DNA from: Bacillota bacterium
Lineage (GTDB): Bacteria; Bacillota; Clostridia; Christensenellales; Christensenellaceae
Direction: 5' to 3'
Assembly (NCBI GenBank): GCA_023408315.1
Contig: JAEYKI010000028.1
Span: forward strand, 110,930 to 174,929
Length of the DNA: 64,000 nucleotides
Part shown: positions 43,024 to 51,774 of the stretch, piece by piece
Layout of the letters: every line of letters begins with the position of its first letter
Position numbering within the stretch: position 1 is the stretch's first letter
Translations under genes and position numbers: made by a program
The notes under the pieces: generated by a model
Seen by the model: only the letters and a program-made list of their open reading frames with translations
The model's database searches: none
What the model was told of the DNA's origin: nothing

Positions 43024-43752
43024 ATGGACGGGGATAAAATTGAGCGGCTGCGCGAAATGATTGCGGGCAGCGATAATATTGTGTTTTTTGGCGGGGCGGG
43101 AGTATCTACTGAGAGCAGCATACCGGATTTTCGCAGCCAGGACGGGCTCTATCACCAGCAGTACAAATATCCGCCGGAGTACATGCTCAGCCAAACATTT
43201 TTTGAAACGCATACGGAAGAGTTTTACGATTTTTACAGGGATAAAATGGTTTTCCCGGAAGCCAGCCCCAACGACGCGCACAAAAAGCTGGCGCAATTGG
43301 AGCGGGAAGGAAAACTAAGAGCTGTGGTTACCCAGAACATAGACGGCCTGCACCAGGCGGCTGGGAGCGTGAACGTGCTGGAGCTGCATGGCTCCGTACA
43401 CCGGAATTACTGCATCGGGTGCGGAAAGACTTATCCGCTGGATTTTATACTGGATTCAAAAGGCGTGCCCAAGTGCGGCTGCGGCGGCACCGTGCGCCCG
43501 GATGTAGTGCTGTATGAGGAAGGACTTAATTATAGTATCATGGAAGAAGCGGAAAAATTCATCCGCGAGGCGGACATGCTGATTGTGGGCGGCACCTCCC
43601 TGGTGGTGTACCCGGCGGCGGGGCTGATACGGTCTTACCGCGGCAATAAACTGGCGCTTATCAACAAGGGGGAAACAGCATATGACAGCAAGGCCAGCCT
43701 GATCATCAGCGGGCCCATAGGCGAAACGCTGGCTATGGCATGGCCGGGCTGA
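43024..43752 (+). CDS. cobB: NAD-dependent protein deacylase (sirtuin)
   Basis: SIR2-family lysine deacylase. 242 residues: GGAGVSTESSIPDFRS (23-38) for NAD, TQNIDGLH, catalytic His in ELHGSVHRNYC, zinc ligands CIGCG and CGCGG, and GTSLVVYPAAG. Class U-like Gram-positive sirtuin. Starts behind AAAGAGGGCGGCATTAC. The stop directly abuts the end of the convergent cupin pseudogene, with no terminator between. Confidence 0.93.
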   Translation: MDGDKIERLREMIAGSDNIVFFGGAGVSTESSIPDFRSQDGLYHQQYKYPPEYMLSQTFFETHTEEFYDFYRDKMVFPEASPNDAHKKLAQLEREGKLRAVVTQNIDGLHQAAGSVNVLELHGSVHRNYCIGCGKTYPLDFILDSKGVPKCGCGGTVRPDVVLYEEGLNYSIMEEAEKFIREADMLIVGGTSLVVYPAAGLIRSYRGNKLALINKGETAYDSKASLIISGPIGETLAMAWPG

Positions 43753-44100
43753 TTAATCCTCTTTTATAATCCGCTTCCCACCAAAGGCGTGGATGGACCT
43801 GGTACCGGCTGTACATTTGCCCCATTACAGCGTACCCGCAGGAACAAAAAGTTCGTCTCCCGGGCCGAGTACGACTTCCCTGTCTTCAAAGCAGGCCGTA
43901 TACTGGCCGGAGACAATGACGGTGTACTCGTCAAAATTGTGCCTGTGCTTTTGGGATTCCCCGGCGGCGTGGCAGATCCAGTAAGCCATTTGCGAACCGT
44001 CCGCGCCCTGGTAAAAGTAGCCTTCAATGTCTTGCGTGTTCTGCTGGCTGCCGGGCACACGATTTTGCGGGTTTTTCATGAATGCGGGAAAATCTTTCAT
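43753..44100 (-). pseudogene. Cupin protein gene interrupted by one in-frame TAA
   Basis: Small cupin of a common Clostridial family: MKDFPAFMKNPQNR start (ATG at 44100, behind ACGGAGGAAATATAGA), metal motif HRHNFDEYTVIVSGQYTA, and GPGDELFVPAGTL. Codon 92 (43825-43827) is TAA; reading on in the same frame gives WGKCTAGTRSIHAFGGKRIIKED and a normal stop at 43753, exactly the C-terminus expected of the family, where the position of the TAA is usually Gln (CAA). One C-to-T change therefore explains the break. Either a fresh pseudogene, a truncated 91-residue protein, or a sequence error. Confidence 0.75.
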
Positions 44101-44285
44101 TCTATATTTCCTCCGTTCAAATGCTTTTGCATTCTCTATAGCGCGGGCCATTCCGGATTATATCGCATATTTGAATGAGAAACAGCCTGCCAAGTTCTGT
44201 AAAAAATATTTTGATTAAAGTTTTATCGTTGGCAAACACCTTAAATCAATCATTCTATTTTACCATATTTAAACGGAGGATACAT

Positions 44286-45305
44286 ATGAAGGATTGGAAA
44301 AGCAATCTGAAGGCGGACCCGACGGAGTGGCTTTTGGAGGAAGAAGATTCTTCCGTGCGGTATTTTGCCTTAAAAGACATTCTGGACAAGCCGGAAAACG
44401 ATCGTGCGGTGCAGGCGGCAAAAAGCGGGATCATGCGGAAGGGTATGGTTCCGAAAATTTTGGAAATGCAACGGGACGAGGCGTACATCAAAAAATACCC
44501 CGCGTTTTACACAGACAAATACCGTGGCCTTGTATGGCAGCTCGTCGTTTTGGCGGAACTTGGCGCCACGGCAGATGGGCAGATATGCGAGGAGTGCGAA
44601 TATATTCTGGATAACGCGCAAGTGAAATTGGACGGCGGCTTTTCCCAGCATGCATCCGCAAGGGAGGGCGGAGGGCGGCAAACCGAAGTGGTTCCCTGCC
44701 TGACAGGAAATATGGTCTGGAGCCTGGAGCGCTTGGGATATGGAAACGATCCCCGGGTGCAGAAGGGGATAGGCTGGCTTATGGAGCACATGCATATAAA
44801 CGACGGGAACATGGAAGACCCGCAGGCCCCGCCTTATGACCACGCCCGCTTTGAGGCGTGCTGGGGCGCGCATACCTGCCACATGGGCGTGGTGAAGGCA
44901 ATGAAAGGGCTGAGCGCAATCCCAAAAGAAAAGAGGACAGACGAGATAAACGGCACGATTCAAAAATGCGCGGAGTTTATGCTGATGCACCATGTGTACA
45001 AAAGAAGCCACAACTTAAGCAGAGCGTCCAAGCCGGGGTGGCTTAAATTTGGTTTTCCGCTGATGTACCAGACTGACGCGCTGGAGATACTGGATATCTT
45101 GACGGAGTTAGGGTATTGCGACAGCCGGATGCAAGACGCGGTTAACGCAGTGCTTGGCAAACAAAATGAAAACGGGAAATGGATGGTGGAGAACACCTAC
45201 AGCAGCGACAGGCTTTTGATTCCGTTTGGGCGGGCCGGCGAAGAAAGCAAATGGATCACGCTCAGGGCCTTGCGTGTGCTCAAAAGATATAATACAAAAG
45301 TCTAA
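44286..45305 (+). CDS. Alpha/alpha-toroid protein of unknown function
   Basis: 339-residue soluble protein with repeated helical pairs as in terpene cyclase / prenyltransferase toroids (e.g. SSVRYFALKDILDKP, NMVWSLERLGYGNDPRVQKGIGWL, DALEILDILTELGYCDSRMQDAV). No terpene-cyclase DxDD motif is seen. A conserved-looking Cys/His patch FEACWGAHTCHMG may bind metal. Databases often carry such proteins under a misleading nitrogen-fixation name (recalled, unchecked). The ATG at 44286 follows ACGGAGG; the upstream frame to 44175 is excluded. Overlaps the convergent HTH gene by 4 bp. Confidence 0.7.
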   Translation: MKDWKSNLKADPTEWLLEEEDSSVRYFALKDILDKPENDRAVQAAKSGIMRKGMVPKILEMQRDEAYIKKYPAFYTDKYRGLVWQLVVLAELGATADGQICEECEYILDNAQVKLDGGFSQHASAREGGGRQTEVVPCLTGNMVWSLERLGYGNDPRVQKGIGWLMEHMHINDGNMEDPQAPPYDHARFEACWGAHTCHMGVVKAMKGLSAIPKEKRTDEINGTIQKCAEFMLMHHVYKRSHNLSRASKPGWLKFGFPLMYQTDALEILDILTELGYCDSRMQDAVNAVLGKQNENGKWMVENTYSSDRLLIPFGRAGEESKWITLRALRVLKRYNTKV

Positions 45306-45505
45306 CGGTCTGTTATTGTAAACAGTTCTTCCACTGTGGCGTGGAACACCCTGGCAATATCAAGGGCAAGTTTTAGGGAAGGATTGTATTTTCCGTTCTC
45401 AAGATGGCCGATTGTTTCCCGGCGGACGCCTACCAGGGCGGCAAGTTCTTCCTGCGTTATATTATGTTTGGCTCTGTATTCCTTGATTTTTGTTATAACA
45501 GCCAT
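45302..45505 (-). CDS. Small Cro/CI-type HTH transcriptional regulator
   Basis: 67-residue regulator consisting of one HTH domain (NITQEELAALVGVRRETIGHLENGKYNPSLKLALDIARVF), of the YozG-like type that is typically paired with a membrane protein. It starts 3 bp after the stop of the DUF3796 gene, with AAGGAG inside that gene. Probably represses its own operon through the perfect inverted repeat at 45867-45907. Confidence 0.9.
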   Translation of the reverse strand: MAVITKIKEYRAKHNITQEELAALVGVRRETIGHLENGKYNPSLKLALDIARVFHATVEELFTITDR

Positions 45506-45508
45506 TTT

Positions 45509-45847
45509 TCACCGGCTCCTTGATTCTCTGAATTCCGCAATAACCAGAAGCAATATAAATACGATGATGGAAGCGGCAAAGCTGAGGGAAAGCCCTCCCG
45601 TAAGCTGGACCGTATCTTTCGTAAAGGCTGTTATTGCAATAGTAGCGGCCTGGACGCATACGCCCGTAAAAAATGCGGCTGTAGCGGCGCGCTGCACGTA
45701 CAGCTTAAACAGTTCATCCGGCCGCACAAAGAAATAGCGCAGAAAAACAAAATAAGCAAAGAACGCCAAAAAGCCGCGGTTGTCTGTAACGATCCCGAGT
45801 ATTCCCCAAAAACCTAGCAATCCCAAAAAACCAAGTTTATTCTTCAT
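45509..45847 (-). CDS. DUF3796 membrane protein
   Basis: 112-residue membrane protein: N-terminal KNKLGFLGLLGFWGILGIVTDNRGFLAFFAYFVFLRYFFV fits DUF3796, with about four hydrophobic segments. The ATG at 45847 follows GGAGGTAATTTT, so the first 7 codons of the longer frame are not used. Function unknown; always seen with a small HTH partner, as here, which suggests a sensing or inhibitory role for the membrane protein on the regulator (inference). Confidence 0.85.
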   Translation of the reverse strand: MKNKLGFLGLLGFWGILGIVTDNRGFLAFFAYFVFLRYFFVRPDELFKLYVQRAATAAFFTGVCVQAATIAITAFTKDTVQLTGGLSLSFAASIIVFILLLVIAEFRESRSR

Positions 45848-45866
45848 AAAATTACCTCCAATTTTC

Positions 45867-45907
45867 AAGTGATATATTTATAACTTTATGAGATAAATAT
45901 ATCACTT
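45867..45907. promoter_or_regulatory. Perfect 15-bp inverted repeat, probable operator
   Basis: Arms AAGTGATATATTTAT (45867-45881) and its exact complement (45893-45907), separated by 11 bp, ending 20 bp before the DUF3796 start. Its minus-strand interior holds TATAAA, a candidate -10, so bound regulator would block the promoter. Likely binding site of the HTH protein encoded in the same operon. Confidence 0.65.
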
Positions 45908-45966
45908 AAAAAGACATAAATCAACCGTTTTGTGATGGATGAACTAAAATTTTAGAGGCAGCGTCA

Positions 45967-47469
45967 CTAAAATGCAGGGAAAGTATAAAAAAGCACAGAG
46001 GCGGCCGCAAAGAATACCAAACAGGCAATTCCGGCAAAGAAAAACGCTTTGTGAACAGGCTTATTTATGCGTTTCAGCAGATACAGGCAAACGCCAATGT
46101 AGATGGCGCCTGTAATTGCGGTGGGCATGATGTACCTGAAGTCCATTGTACAGCCGTAGGGAAAGTTGATATTGAAATAAACAAACGAAACAATCTGGAC
46201 CAGCCATATAAAAAACAGCCCGAAACGAACAAATTTGTTTACCTGCTTGCCGCGCAGCATCACGTAGATCATGGCGGCCAAGGAGAACACAATCATAATT
46301 AAATTGGCAACAATGAGCACTTGCGCCAGAATCGCGGGCTGGCCAAAGCTGTATTCCCCAAAAACAGAGCATTTTAAGGTATATACCCAAAGATTGTAGT
46401 CGGTGAAGGGCTGGCAATACAGAGGATTCAATATGTTGATGTCCCAAACAGGCAGGAACCTGTGGTGAAAACTGTAATATCCGGTAAATCCGTCTTTGCC
46501 CTGCATGGCCAGTACGAAATTAAGAGGCTGGCCAAACAGTATGTTTTGGCGTATGGGAAACCAAAGGCTGAGGGGCAGGCTTACGCATAAAAAAACCGCG
46601 AACTGGGCAATCAGGGTTTTTGCAGTTTTTAGCCTTATTTTCTGTATCAAAACAGCAAGAAAAACCGGCGCGATAAGCAGCGCAACCATGCCGCCTGAAA
46701 GCTTGGACATGGCGGACAGGCCTATGCCTAAAGCTACAACCAGGATATTTTGCATGGTGGGTTTATAATACCATTTAATAGCATACAAAACAGCCACCAT
46801 AAAAAACAGCAGCATGAGGGGATCGTTGTTTACAAAGCCGGATAGGATGAAAAACGTTGGGTGAAAGGCGACCACAGAAACAGCGGCCAGGGTTGCCTTG
46901 CCGGAAAGCTTTGTTTCCCGGCATATTTTATAGGAGACAAGAAGAATGGCGCAGGACGCAAAGCAGGGCACAAGTTTGGATGAATCAAACAGTTGATGAA
47001 AAGTGCTTACATTCGGCTGGAAGAAAAAAAAGAACTGTACAACAAGCACTTGCAGGGTCTGCTGCAGGGGCGGATGGTAAAACTGGCCCTGGTTGGTGAG
47101 CGGAAGCGTTCCGTTTTTGAGTATCCAATACATGTAATCCAACTGGCCGTTATTTCCCGGGTCGCCCAGGTCGTGGGTGCGGAAATCGTAAGGGGTATAA
47201 AGCATATAGCCGGTGCGTAAAAGAATCCCCGCAATGATCACGGCCAGAATCACAAGCTCAATGCTGGGCCTGTTTTTAAAAGCAAACAGCAGGCAGAGGA
47301 TCACGCCCGTAAACATACATGTTTTTAGAATATTCTGGTCAACCTGCCAGATGAAATTAAAAAACAGATACCCCAAAAAAACAGCCGCGGCAGTATACAG
47401 GTAAGGCTTGTATCCTGCAAGCGGATTTTTATCCGCATTCAATTGATGGGGCCGGATTTTTATCTGCAT
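45967..47469 (-). CDS. GT39-type membrane glycosyltransferase
   Basis: 500-residue integral membrane protein with about 11-12 hydrophobic segments, of the ArnT/PMT (GT-C) superfamily that transfers sugars from lipid carriers. The first extracytoplasmic loop carries the acidic DFRTHDLGDPGNNG motif (about 95-108) with the catalytic Asp, and FYHPPLQQ follows. Last gene of an operon with the FAD oxidoreductase 9 bp upstream. It may glycosylate an envelope polymer or protein; acceptor unknown. Confidence 0.85.
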   Translation of the reverse strand: MQIKIRPHQLNADKNPLAGYKPYLYTAAAVFLGYLFFNFIWQVDQNILKTCMFTGVILCLLFAFKNRPSIELVILAVIIAGILLRTGYMLYTPYDFRTHDLGDPGNNGQLDYMYWILKNGTLPLTNQGQFYHPPLQQTLQVLVVQFFFFFQPNVSTFHQLFDSSKLVPCFASCAILLVSYKICRETKLSGKATLAAVSVVAFHPTFFILSGFVNNDPLMLLFFMVAVLYAIKWYYKPTMQNILVVALGIGLSAMSKLSGGMVALLIAPVFLAVLIQKIRLKTAKTLIAQFAVFLCVSLPLSLWFPIRQNILFGQPLNFVLAMQGKDGFTGYYSFHHRFLPVWDINILNPLYCQPFTDYNLWVYTLKCSVFGEYSFGQPAILAQVLIVANLIMIVFSLAAMIYVMLRGKQVNKFVRFGLFFIWLVQIVSFVYFNINFPYGCTMDFRYIMPTAITGAIYIGVCLYLLKRINKPVHKAFFFAGIACLVFFAAASVLFYTFPAF

Positions 47470-47478
47470 ATGCGTAAC

Positions 47479-49032
47479 CTACTTTTGTTCGTGATACTCG
47501 TCTTCCGCGTTTACGTTCCAAACAGCGTTTTTGTCCCGCACGCCGTTTTTTAAAAGAGTAACCGCCTCCATTGCCGTAAGCATGGAATGATCCATATTGT
47601 TGTAGCGGTGCTGGCCGTTGCGGCCAATGCAGTACAGGTTTTCAAAGCCGTCCAGATACTGGCGGATTACGCCAAATTGGCTGTAGGAACCAAAATAGGC
47701 AGGGTACGCCTTTTTAATGCGGATATGCGTCGCGTCCAGAATATCCTCCCGGTCAATAATGTCAATTTTAACAAGCTCGTCCGAAGCAAATTGAATAAAT
47801 TCGTCCGGCGGCATTTCCCAGAGGCCGTCGCCTTCCGAGCAAAAATATTCAAGGCCTATCCAGACAGTATTTTGCGGATCATCCACCATATAGGGGGACC
47901 AGTTGTTGAATACCTGCAGGCGTCCAATCTTTACATCCCGCTCCTGGATATAAATCCAGCAGTCCGGCACAATGCCAGCAAGAGTCTTTAGTTTAGTTTC
48001 ATTTTTGATCCTGAGTTTTTTAAGAAGCAGGCCCACTGTGATAAAGTCCCTGTACGGAAGGCCGGACGCAATATCCCTCACATGATCCGGTACAACCGGC
48101 CCCATGCTTTGAATCAGGTCGGCCACCGGCATGCTGGAAAAAAAAGCGTCCGCAAATATCGTGGACCGGCTGCCAGATGCATCCTGCACAGAAACGGATT
48201 CAATACGGCTGCCCGAAGCGCGGATCCCCTCAACCCTGGAATTCATGCGGATCTCTCCGCCCATTTCCAGAATTTTTTGCGCCATCAGCTCCCAATATTG
48301 CCCCGGGCCTTTTTTGGGGTATATATACTGCTCAATCAGAGAAGTCTCCTGTTTTTTTGGGTCCCTGAACGGTTTGGTTAAAACGGAAAGCGCAGCCTTG
48401 GAAAGGGAGAGGCCTTTTACGCGCTGCGCGCCCCAGTCGGGGGCAATGCTAGAGGGATGGATTCCCCACACTTTTTGTGTATAGTCTTCAAAAAACATTT
48501 TATACAGAGGCTTGCCAAACCTGTTGATATAGAAATCCTCCAGGGAGTTTTCCTGCCGTTTGACCACAGAACTGCGGATAAAACCCGCCCCCGCCTGTAT
48601 GGTGCGCGGAAGGCCCATGTTGGCGAAAGTCTGACGCTTCAGGGAAATTGGGTAATCAAAAAATTTGCGCAAAAAAAATATACGGGATACCCTGTCTCGC
48701 ACGAGCATAACGTCGTCCGATTTTTCCGGGTCTGGGCCGCCGGCTGCCAGCGGCTTTTCTCTGCCCAGAATACGGTCGTCCAGAGCAGGCGCGCCCTGGG
48801 CGGGCATCAGTTCGTTCCACAGACGAAGCACCTTGTCGCTCTTTGAGAAAAAGCGGTGCCCGCCAATATCTATGCGGTTGTTTTTATAATTTGCCGTACG
48901 CGATATTCCGCCTAAAAAGCCTGTTTCTTCGAGTATGATGGGGTGGATATCTGTTTCTTTTAAAAGCGTATATGCACTGGTAAGGCCTGCCGGTCCTGCC
49001 CCGATTATGACCGCAGTTTTGTTAGAATCCAT
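47479..49032 (-). CDS. NAD(P)/FAD-dependent oxidoreductase (UGM/protoporphyrinogen-oxidase-like)
   Basis: 517-residue flavoprotein. N-terminal FAD site VIIGAGPAGLTSAYTLLKE with EETGFLGGISRT and the second flavin motif GGHRFFSKSD; C-terminal YCIGRNGQHRYNNMDHSM closes the FAD site. This pattern is seen in UDP-galactopyranose-mutase-like proteins of sugar-polymer loci. The ATG at 49032 is preferred because GGGGGC lies upstream; the ATG at 49050 has no site. Paired with a lipid-carrier glycosyltransferase, so a role in making or modifying the donated sugar is plausible. UGM activity itself is not proven. Confidence 0.82.
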   Translation of the reverse strand: MDSNKTAVIIGAGPAGLTSAYTLLKETDIHPIILEETGFLGGISRTANYKNNRIDIGGHRFFSKSDKVLRLWNELMPAQGAPALDDRILGREKPLAAGGPDPEKSDDVMLVRDRVSRIFFLRKFFDYPISLKRQTFANMGLPRTIQAGAGFIRSSVVKRQENSLEDFYINRFGKPLYKMFFEDYTQKVWGIHPSSIAPDWGAQRVKGLSLSKAALSVLTKPFRDPKKQETSLIEQYIYPKKGPGQYWELMAQKILEMGGEIRMNSRVEGIRASGSRIESVSVQDASGSRSTIFADAFFSSMPVADLIQSMGPVVPDHVRDIASGLPYRDFITVGLLLKKLRIKNETKLKTLAGIVPDCWIYIQERDVKIGRLQVFNNWSPYMVDDPQNTVWIGLEYFCSEGDGLWEMPPDEFIQFASDELVKIDIIDREDILDATHIRIKKAYPAYFGSYSQFGVIRQYLDGFENLYCIGRNGQHRYNNMDHSMLTAMEAVTLLKNGVRDKNAVWNVNAEDEYHEQK

Positions 49033-49225
49033 TGTTTGCAGTGCCCCCATATCTAAAATAAATAGTTATTAAAAAAATTATAACACAGAATATGGGAAGC
49101 AAAATGAACGCAGCGAAAAAGTTTCGTGAATTTTTTGTGAAGTTTCAGGACTTTTTTATACAGCGTGCGAAACATAAAAGAAAACCGCTGAGAGATGAAT
49201 CCATGCCGCAGCCCAAAGAAGGCGG

Positions 49226-50305
49226 TCAGCGTTTCTCCAACTGCGATACGTTAAATATAAGGCTAGTGCGGTTTTTAACCTGGAATTTATCAAACAGAAT
49301 ACGGGTATATTTTTTGACTGTGTGGGAGCTGATATAGAGCTCGCATGCAATCTCCCCATTGGTTTTTCCCTGCACGATCAGGCTCAGCACCTGCCTTTCT
49401 CGTACGGTAAGGCTTTGCGGAAGACATTGTACTTTGGGCCCGGAGGTGATTTTAACGTCGTCATAGAACAACATGATAACAAACATGTTCTTTTCATTGC
49501 CGCACGGCCCGCTTGGGGATACCGTAATGCGCACTTGCCTGAGCGCGGGCGTAAAGAGAGTTGTCTCCCAGCCAAGAGGCCACAGCGCACAATGCTCCGC
49601 CAGAATGGCAACGATAAAGTCTTCCGGCGGGCTTTGATATGCGGCGGTGAGTTCGCGGCAGAGCGACTTGGCCGCAGCGTTGGCGTGGCGGATGTTGAGC
49701 GAGGAATCGCAAATAATAAGCCCGGTAGGAGATTGGCCGGAAAAAATTTCGAGGATTCTTTTTTCATATTCCACGCTCAGAAGGAACTGGTTGGTATATA
49801 GCGCGCTGGAGATATGCCGCAGCATTGCCCGCAAAAGAGATATTTCCCGTGGGCCGAAAGAATTGTTTTCAGAACGCCCCACCGCGATGCCGCCAATAAG
49901 GCGGCCGCCGTGCGTGAGATACAGGCCCGCGCCGCTATAAATGTGGTGGCTGTGCAAAAAATTCCGGTATTGCCGCTCATCGCCGGACGCCGCTGGTTTT
50001 GATGTGTCCATCACCATTAACTGCGCGCTTATTGCATTGGAAACGCCTAGGTTCAAAGGGTGGAGGGCGTCGCTTTTATAATAGCCGTCCATATATTCGT
50101 TGAGAAAGCTTCCGCCCATAGTGGAGACGGGACTGTGCAGCGCGCCGTTGCCGTCTGCCAGCCAGAAATTGCATTTGGCGTATCCGAATACGCTTTTGAG
50201 CAGCGCCAGTACATGTGTGCCAAAATCGGTGTGCGTGGCCTGTAGGAGCGCGACAAACTGCAGGATACGAGCATAGTCCTTTTGATGCAGAAAATCGTTT
50301 GCCAT
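49226..50305 (-). CDS. LuxR-family transcriptional regulator
   Basis: 359 residues: a GAF-like sensor region (about 10-180, YAKCNFWLADGNG and SGAGLYLTHGGRLIGGIAVGRS), a PAS-like region (about 190-280, PTGLIICDSSLNIRHANAAA) and a C-terminal LuxR HTH (LTVRERQVLSLIVQGKTNGEIACELYISSHTVKKYTRILFDKF). The ATG at 50305 follows GAGAGG. Divergent to the nitrilase-family gene at 50624; it probably responds to a small ligand, but the signal is unknown. Confidence 0.85.
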   Translation of the reverse strand: MANDFLHQKDYARILQFVALLQATHTDFGTHVLALLKSVFGYAKCNFWLADGNGALHSPVSTMGGSFLNEYMDGYYKSDALHPLNLGVSNAISAQLMVMDTSKPAASGDERQYRNFLHSHHIYSGAGLYLTHGGRLIGGIAVGRSENNSFGPREISLLRAMLRHISSALYTNQFLLSVEYEKRILEIFSGQSPTGLIICDSSLNIRHANAAAKSLCRELTAAYQSPPEDFIVAILAEHCALWPLGWETTLFTPALRQVRITVSPSGPCGNEKNMFVIMLFYDDVKITSGPKVQCLPQSLTVRERQVLSLIVQGKTNGEIACELYISSHTVKKYTRILFDKFQVKNRTSLIFNVSQLEKR

Positions 50306-50623
50306 TGGTTTTCCTCTCTTGTGATAACGGCGGATTACAGCAGCTGCCAAAAACAAAAACGGCGCTTATGAATCCCGGTTCAAAGCGCCATTGCACAATT
50401 CTACTTATTTATAAATAAATATAGCGGCGGGTTGCGCAAAAGTCAAGGGCATGGTGGGGCAGCGTTGCGTCAAGGGCAAATGGTATACTTTTGTTTACCC
50501 CTGGGACATCAGAAATAGACATAAGGGCAATAAAAAGCCTTGCCATAAAATGAGATAATGAAAAAAGTTAAACCTTATAGAGCTTGAGATTAGCTCAAAT
50601 ATGTATGATTGGAGAGTAATGTA
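50306..50623. promoter_or_regulatory. Divergent control region, repeats present
   Basis: 318 bp between the LuxR regulator and the hydrolase. It holds a 10-bp direct repeat GTCAAGGGCA (50442-50451 and 50469-50478, 27 bp apart, each preceded by GTTGCG) and an inverted repeat TTGAG-N5-CTCAA (50584-50598) close to the hydrolase start. These are candidate regulator sites. No confident -35/-10 pair was found and no coding frame. Confidence 0.4.
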
Positions 50624-51517
50624 ATGTCACGTTTTTTAGGGATCGCCGTTGTGCAGCGGCAGACATTTGAGGCAAGCGCGGAGAAGAATCTCGCAGAGAT
50701 TGAATCCACGATAGACCTGCTTGCCATGGAGTATCCATGGGTCAGGCTTGTCGTATTTCCAGAGCTGGCCGTGACGGGTTTTGGCCTCGATCCATTCGCG
50801 TTCGGAGAGAGCGTTCCGGGCCCCGCGACAGACAGGCTTGCCAAGAAGGCAAAGGAGACCGGAAAATGGATCATTCCGGGCTCAATGATCGAGGTAGCGG
50901 ATGGGAGAATATACAACACCATGCCTGTGCTTTCCCCCGACGACGGGCTGGTTGCCGCGTATCGGAAGATGAATCCTTTTTCTCCGCTGGAACCGTGCGT
51001 TCCGGGGAGCGAAAACGTTGTGGTGGATATGCCCGGTATCGGAAAGCTGGGGCTATTGATCTGCTATGACCTGTATTTCCCCGAAATGGCCAGAACGCTG
51101 GTCTCAATGGGAGCCGAGGTCATCATCCATCCATCGCTCACGCCGGCGACGCTGAACTATACGGAAGTGCTCACGCGACGTGCGATGGCTATGCTCAATC
51201 AGGCGTATGTGGTGGGCGCAAGCAGTTGCGGCGTGCATTTTGGCATTGCGACGCCCGGCCACTCGATGATTGTTGATCCCGAAGGCATCGTTTTGCAGGA
51301 GGCCGGAGACGCGCCCTCGATCCAGATTGAAATGCTGGACCTGGATCGGGTGACGATGGTGCGGGAGGTGGGCCTTAAGGGGAGTGTGCCGATATTCAAG
51401 CACCTCAACCATTTTGCCCATACGTGGCCCGTCTATGGGAACCAAAAGGCGTCCAGCCCGTATCTCAGCCGGTTTGGTTCGCCTAACGAACTGCCCGCGG
51501 ATTTGAATAACCTGTAA
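50624..51517 (+). CDS. Nitrilase-superfamily carbon-nitrogen hydrolase
   Basis: 297-residue CN-hydrolase cleaving an amide or nitrile bond. The catalytic Glu-Lys-Cys triad is present: Glu in FPELAVTGF, Lys in YRKMNPF, Cys in LLICYDLYFPEMAR. Starts at ATG 50624 behind TTGGAGAG; an in-frame ATG at 50609 is less well placed. Formamidase, aliphatic amidase or N-carbamoyl amidohydrolase are all possible. Probably controlled by the divergent LuxR protein. Confidence 0.88.
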   Translation: MSRFLGIAVVQRQTFEASAEKNLAEIESTIDLLAMEYPWVRLVVFPELAVTGFGLDPFAFGESVPGPATDRLAKKAKETGKWIIPGSMIEVADGRIYNTMPVLSPDDGLVAAYRKMNPFSPLEPCVPGSENVVVDMPGIGKLGLLICYDLYFPEMARTLVSMGAEVIIHPSLTPATLNYTEVLTRRAMAMLNQAYVVGASSCGVHFGIATPGHSMIVDPEGIVLQEAGDAPSIQIEMLDLDRVTMVREVGLKGSVPIFKHLNHFAHTWPVYGNQKASSPYLSRFGSPNELPADLNNL

Positions 51518-51575
51518 GGAGAAAATGTAGCCTGTTCAAGTTCTTTGGTGAGCGCAAATGGCCTTGGCAGCGCAG

Positions 51576-51604
51576 AAAACAGCCTTGAAAGACAGGCTGT
51601 TTTT
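51576..51604 (+). terminator. Terminator after the hydrolase
   Basis: 10-bp stem AAAACAGCCT/AGGCTGTTTT, 8-base loop, T-run. Confidence 0.85.
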
Positions 51605-51640
51605 ACTTTTGTGCAGTGAAAATCTTGATGAGATGCAGAC

Positions 51641-51676
51641 AAAAAACAACGCGCGCCACAAAAGTGGCTGCGCGTC
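51641..51676 (-). terminator. Terminator of tRNA-Arg
   Basis: On the minus strand a GC-rich stem ending CCAC-TTTT-GTGG, then GTTGTTTTTTG, 22 bp after the tRNA end. Confidence 0.8.
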
Positions 51677-51697
51677 ATGGGTCCAGCGTCACGCTGG

Positions 51698-51774
51698 TGG
51701 CGCACCTACCGCGATTCGAACGCGGGGCCTCCCGCTTAGGAGGCGGACGCTCTATCCTGCTGAGCTATAGGTGC
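51698..51774 (-). tRNA. tRNA-Arg (anticodon CCT)
   Basis: Complete cloverleaf on the minus strand: acceptor GCACCTA/TAGGTGC, D arm GCTC/GAGC, anticodon stem TCCGC/GCGGG with loop CTCCTAA (CCT, reads AGG), T arm CCGCG-TTCGAAT-CGCGG, discriminator G, CCA encoded in the DNA. Confidence 0.95.
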
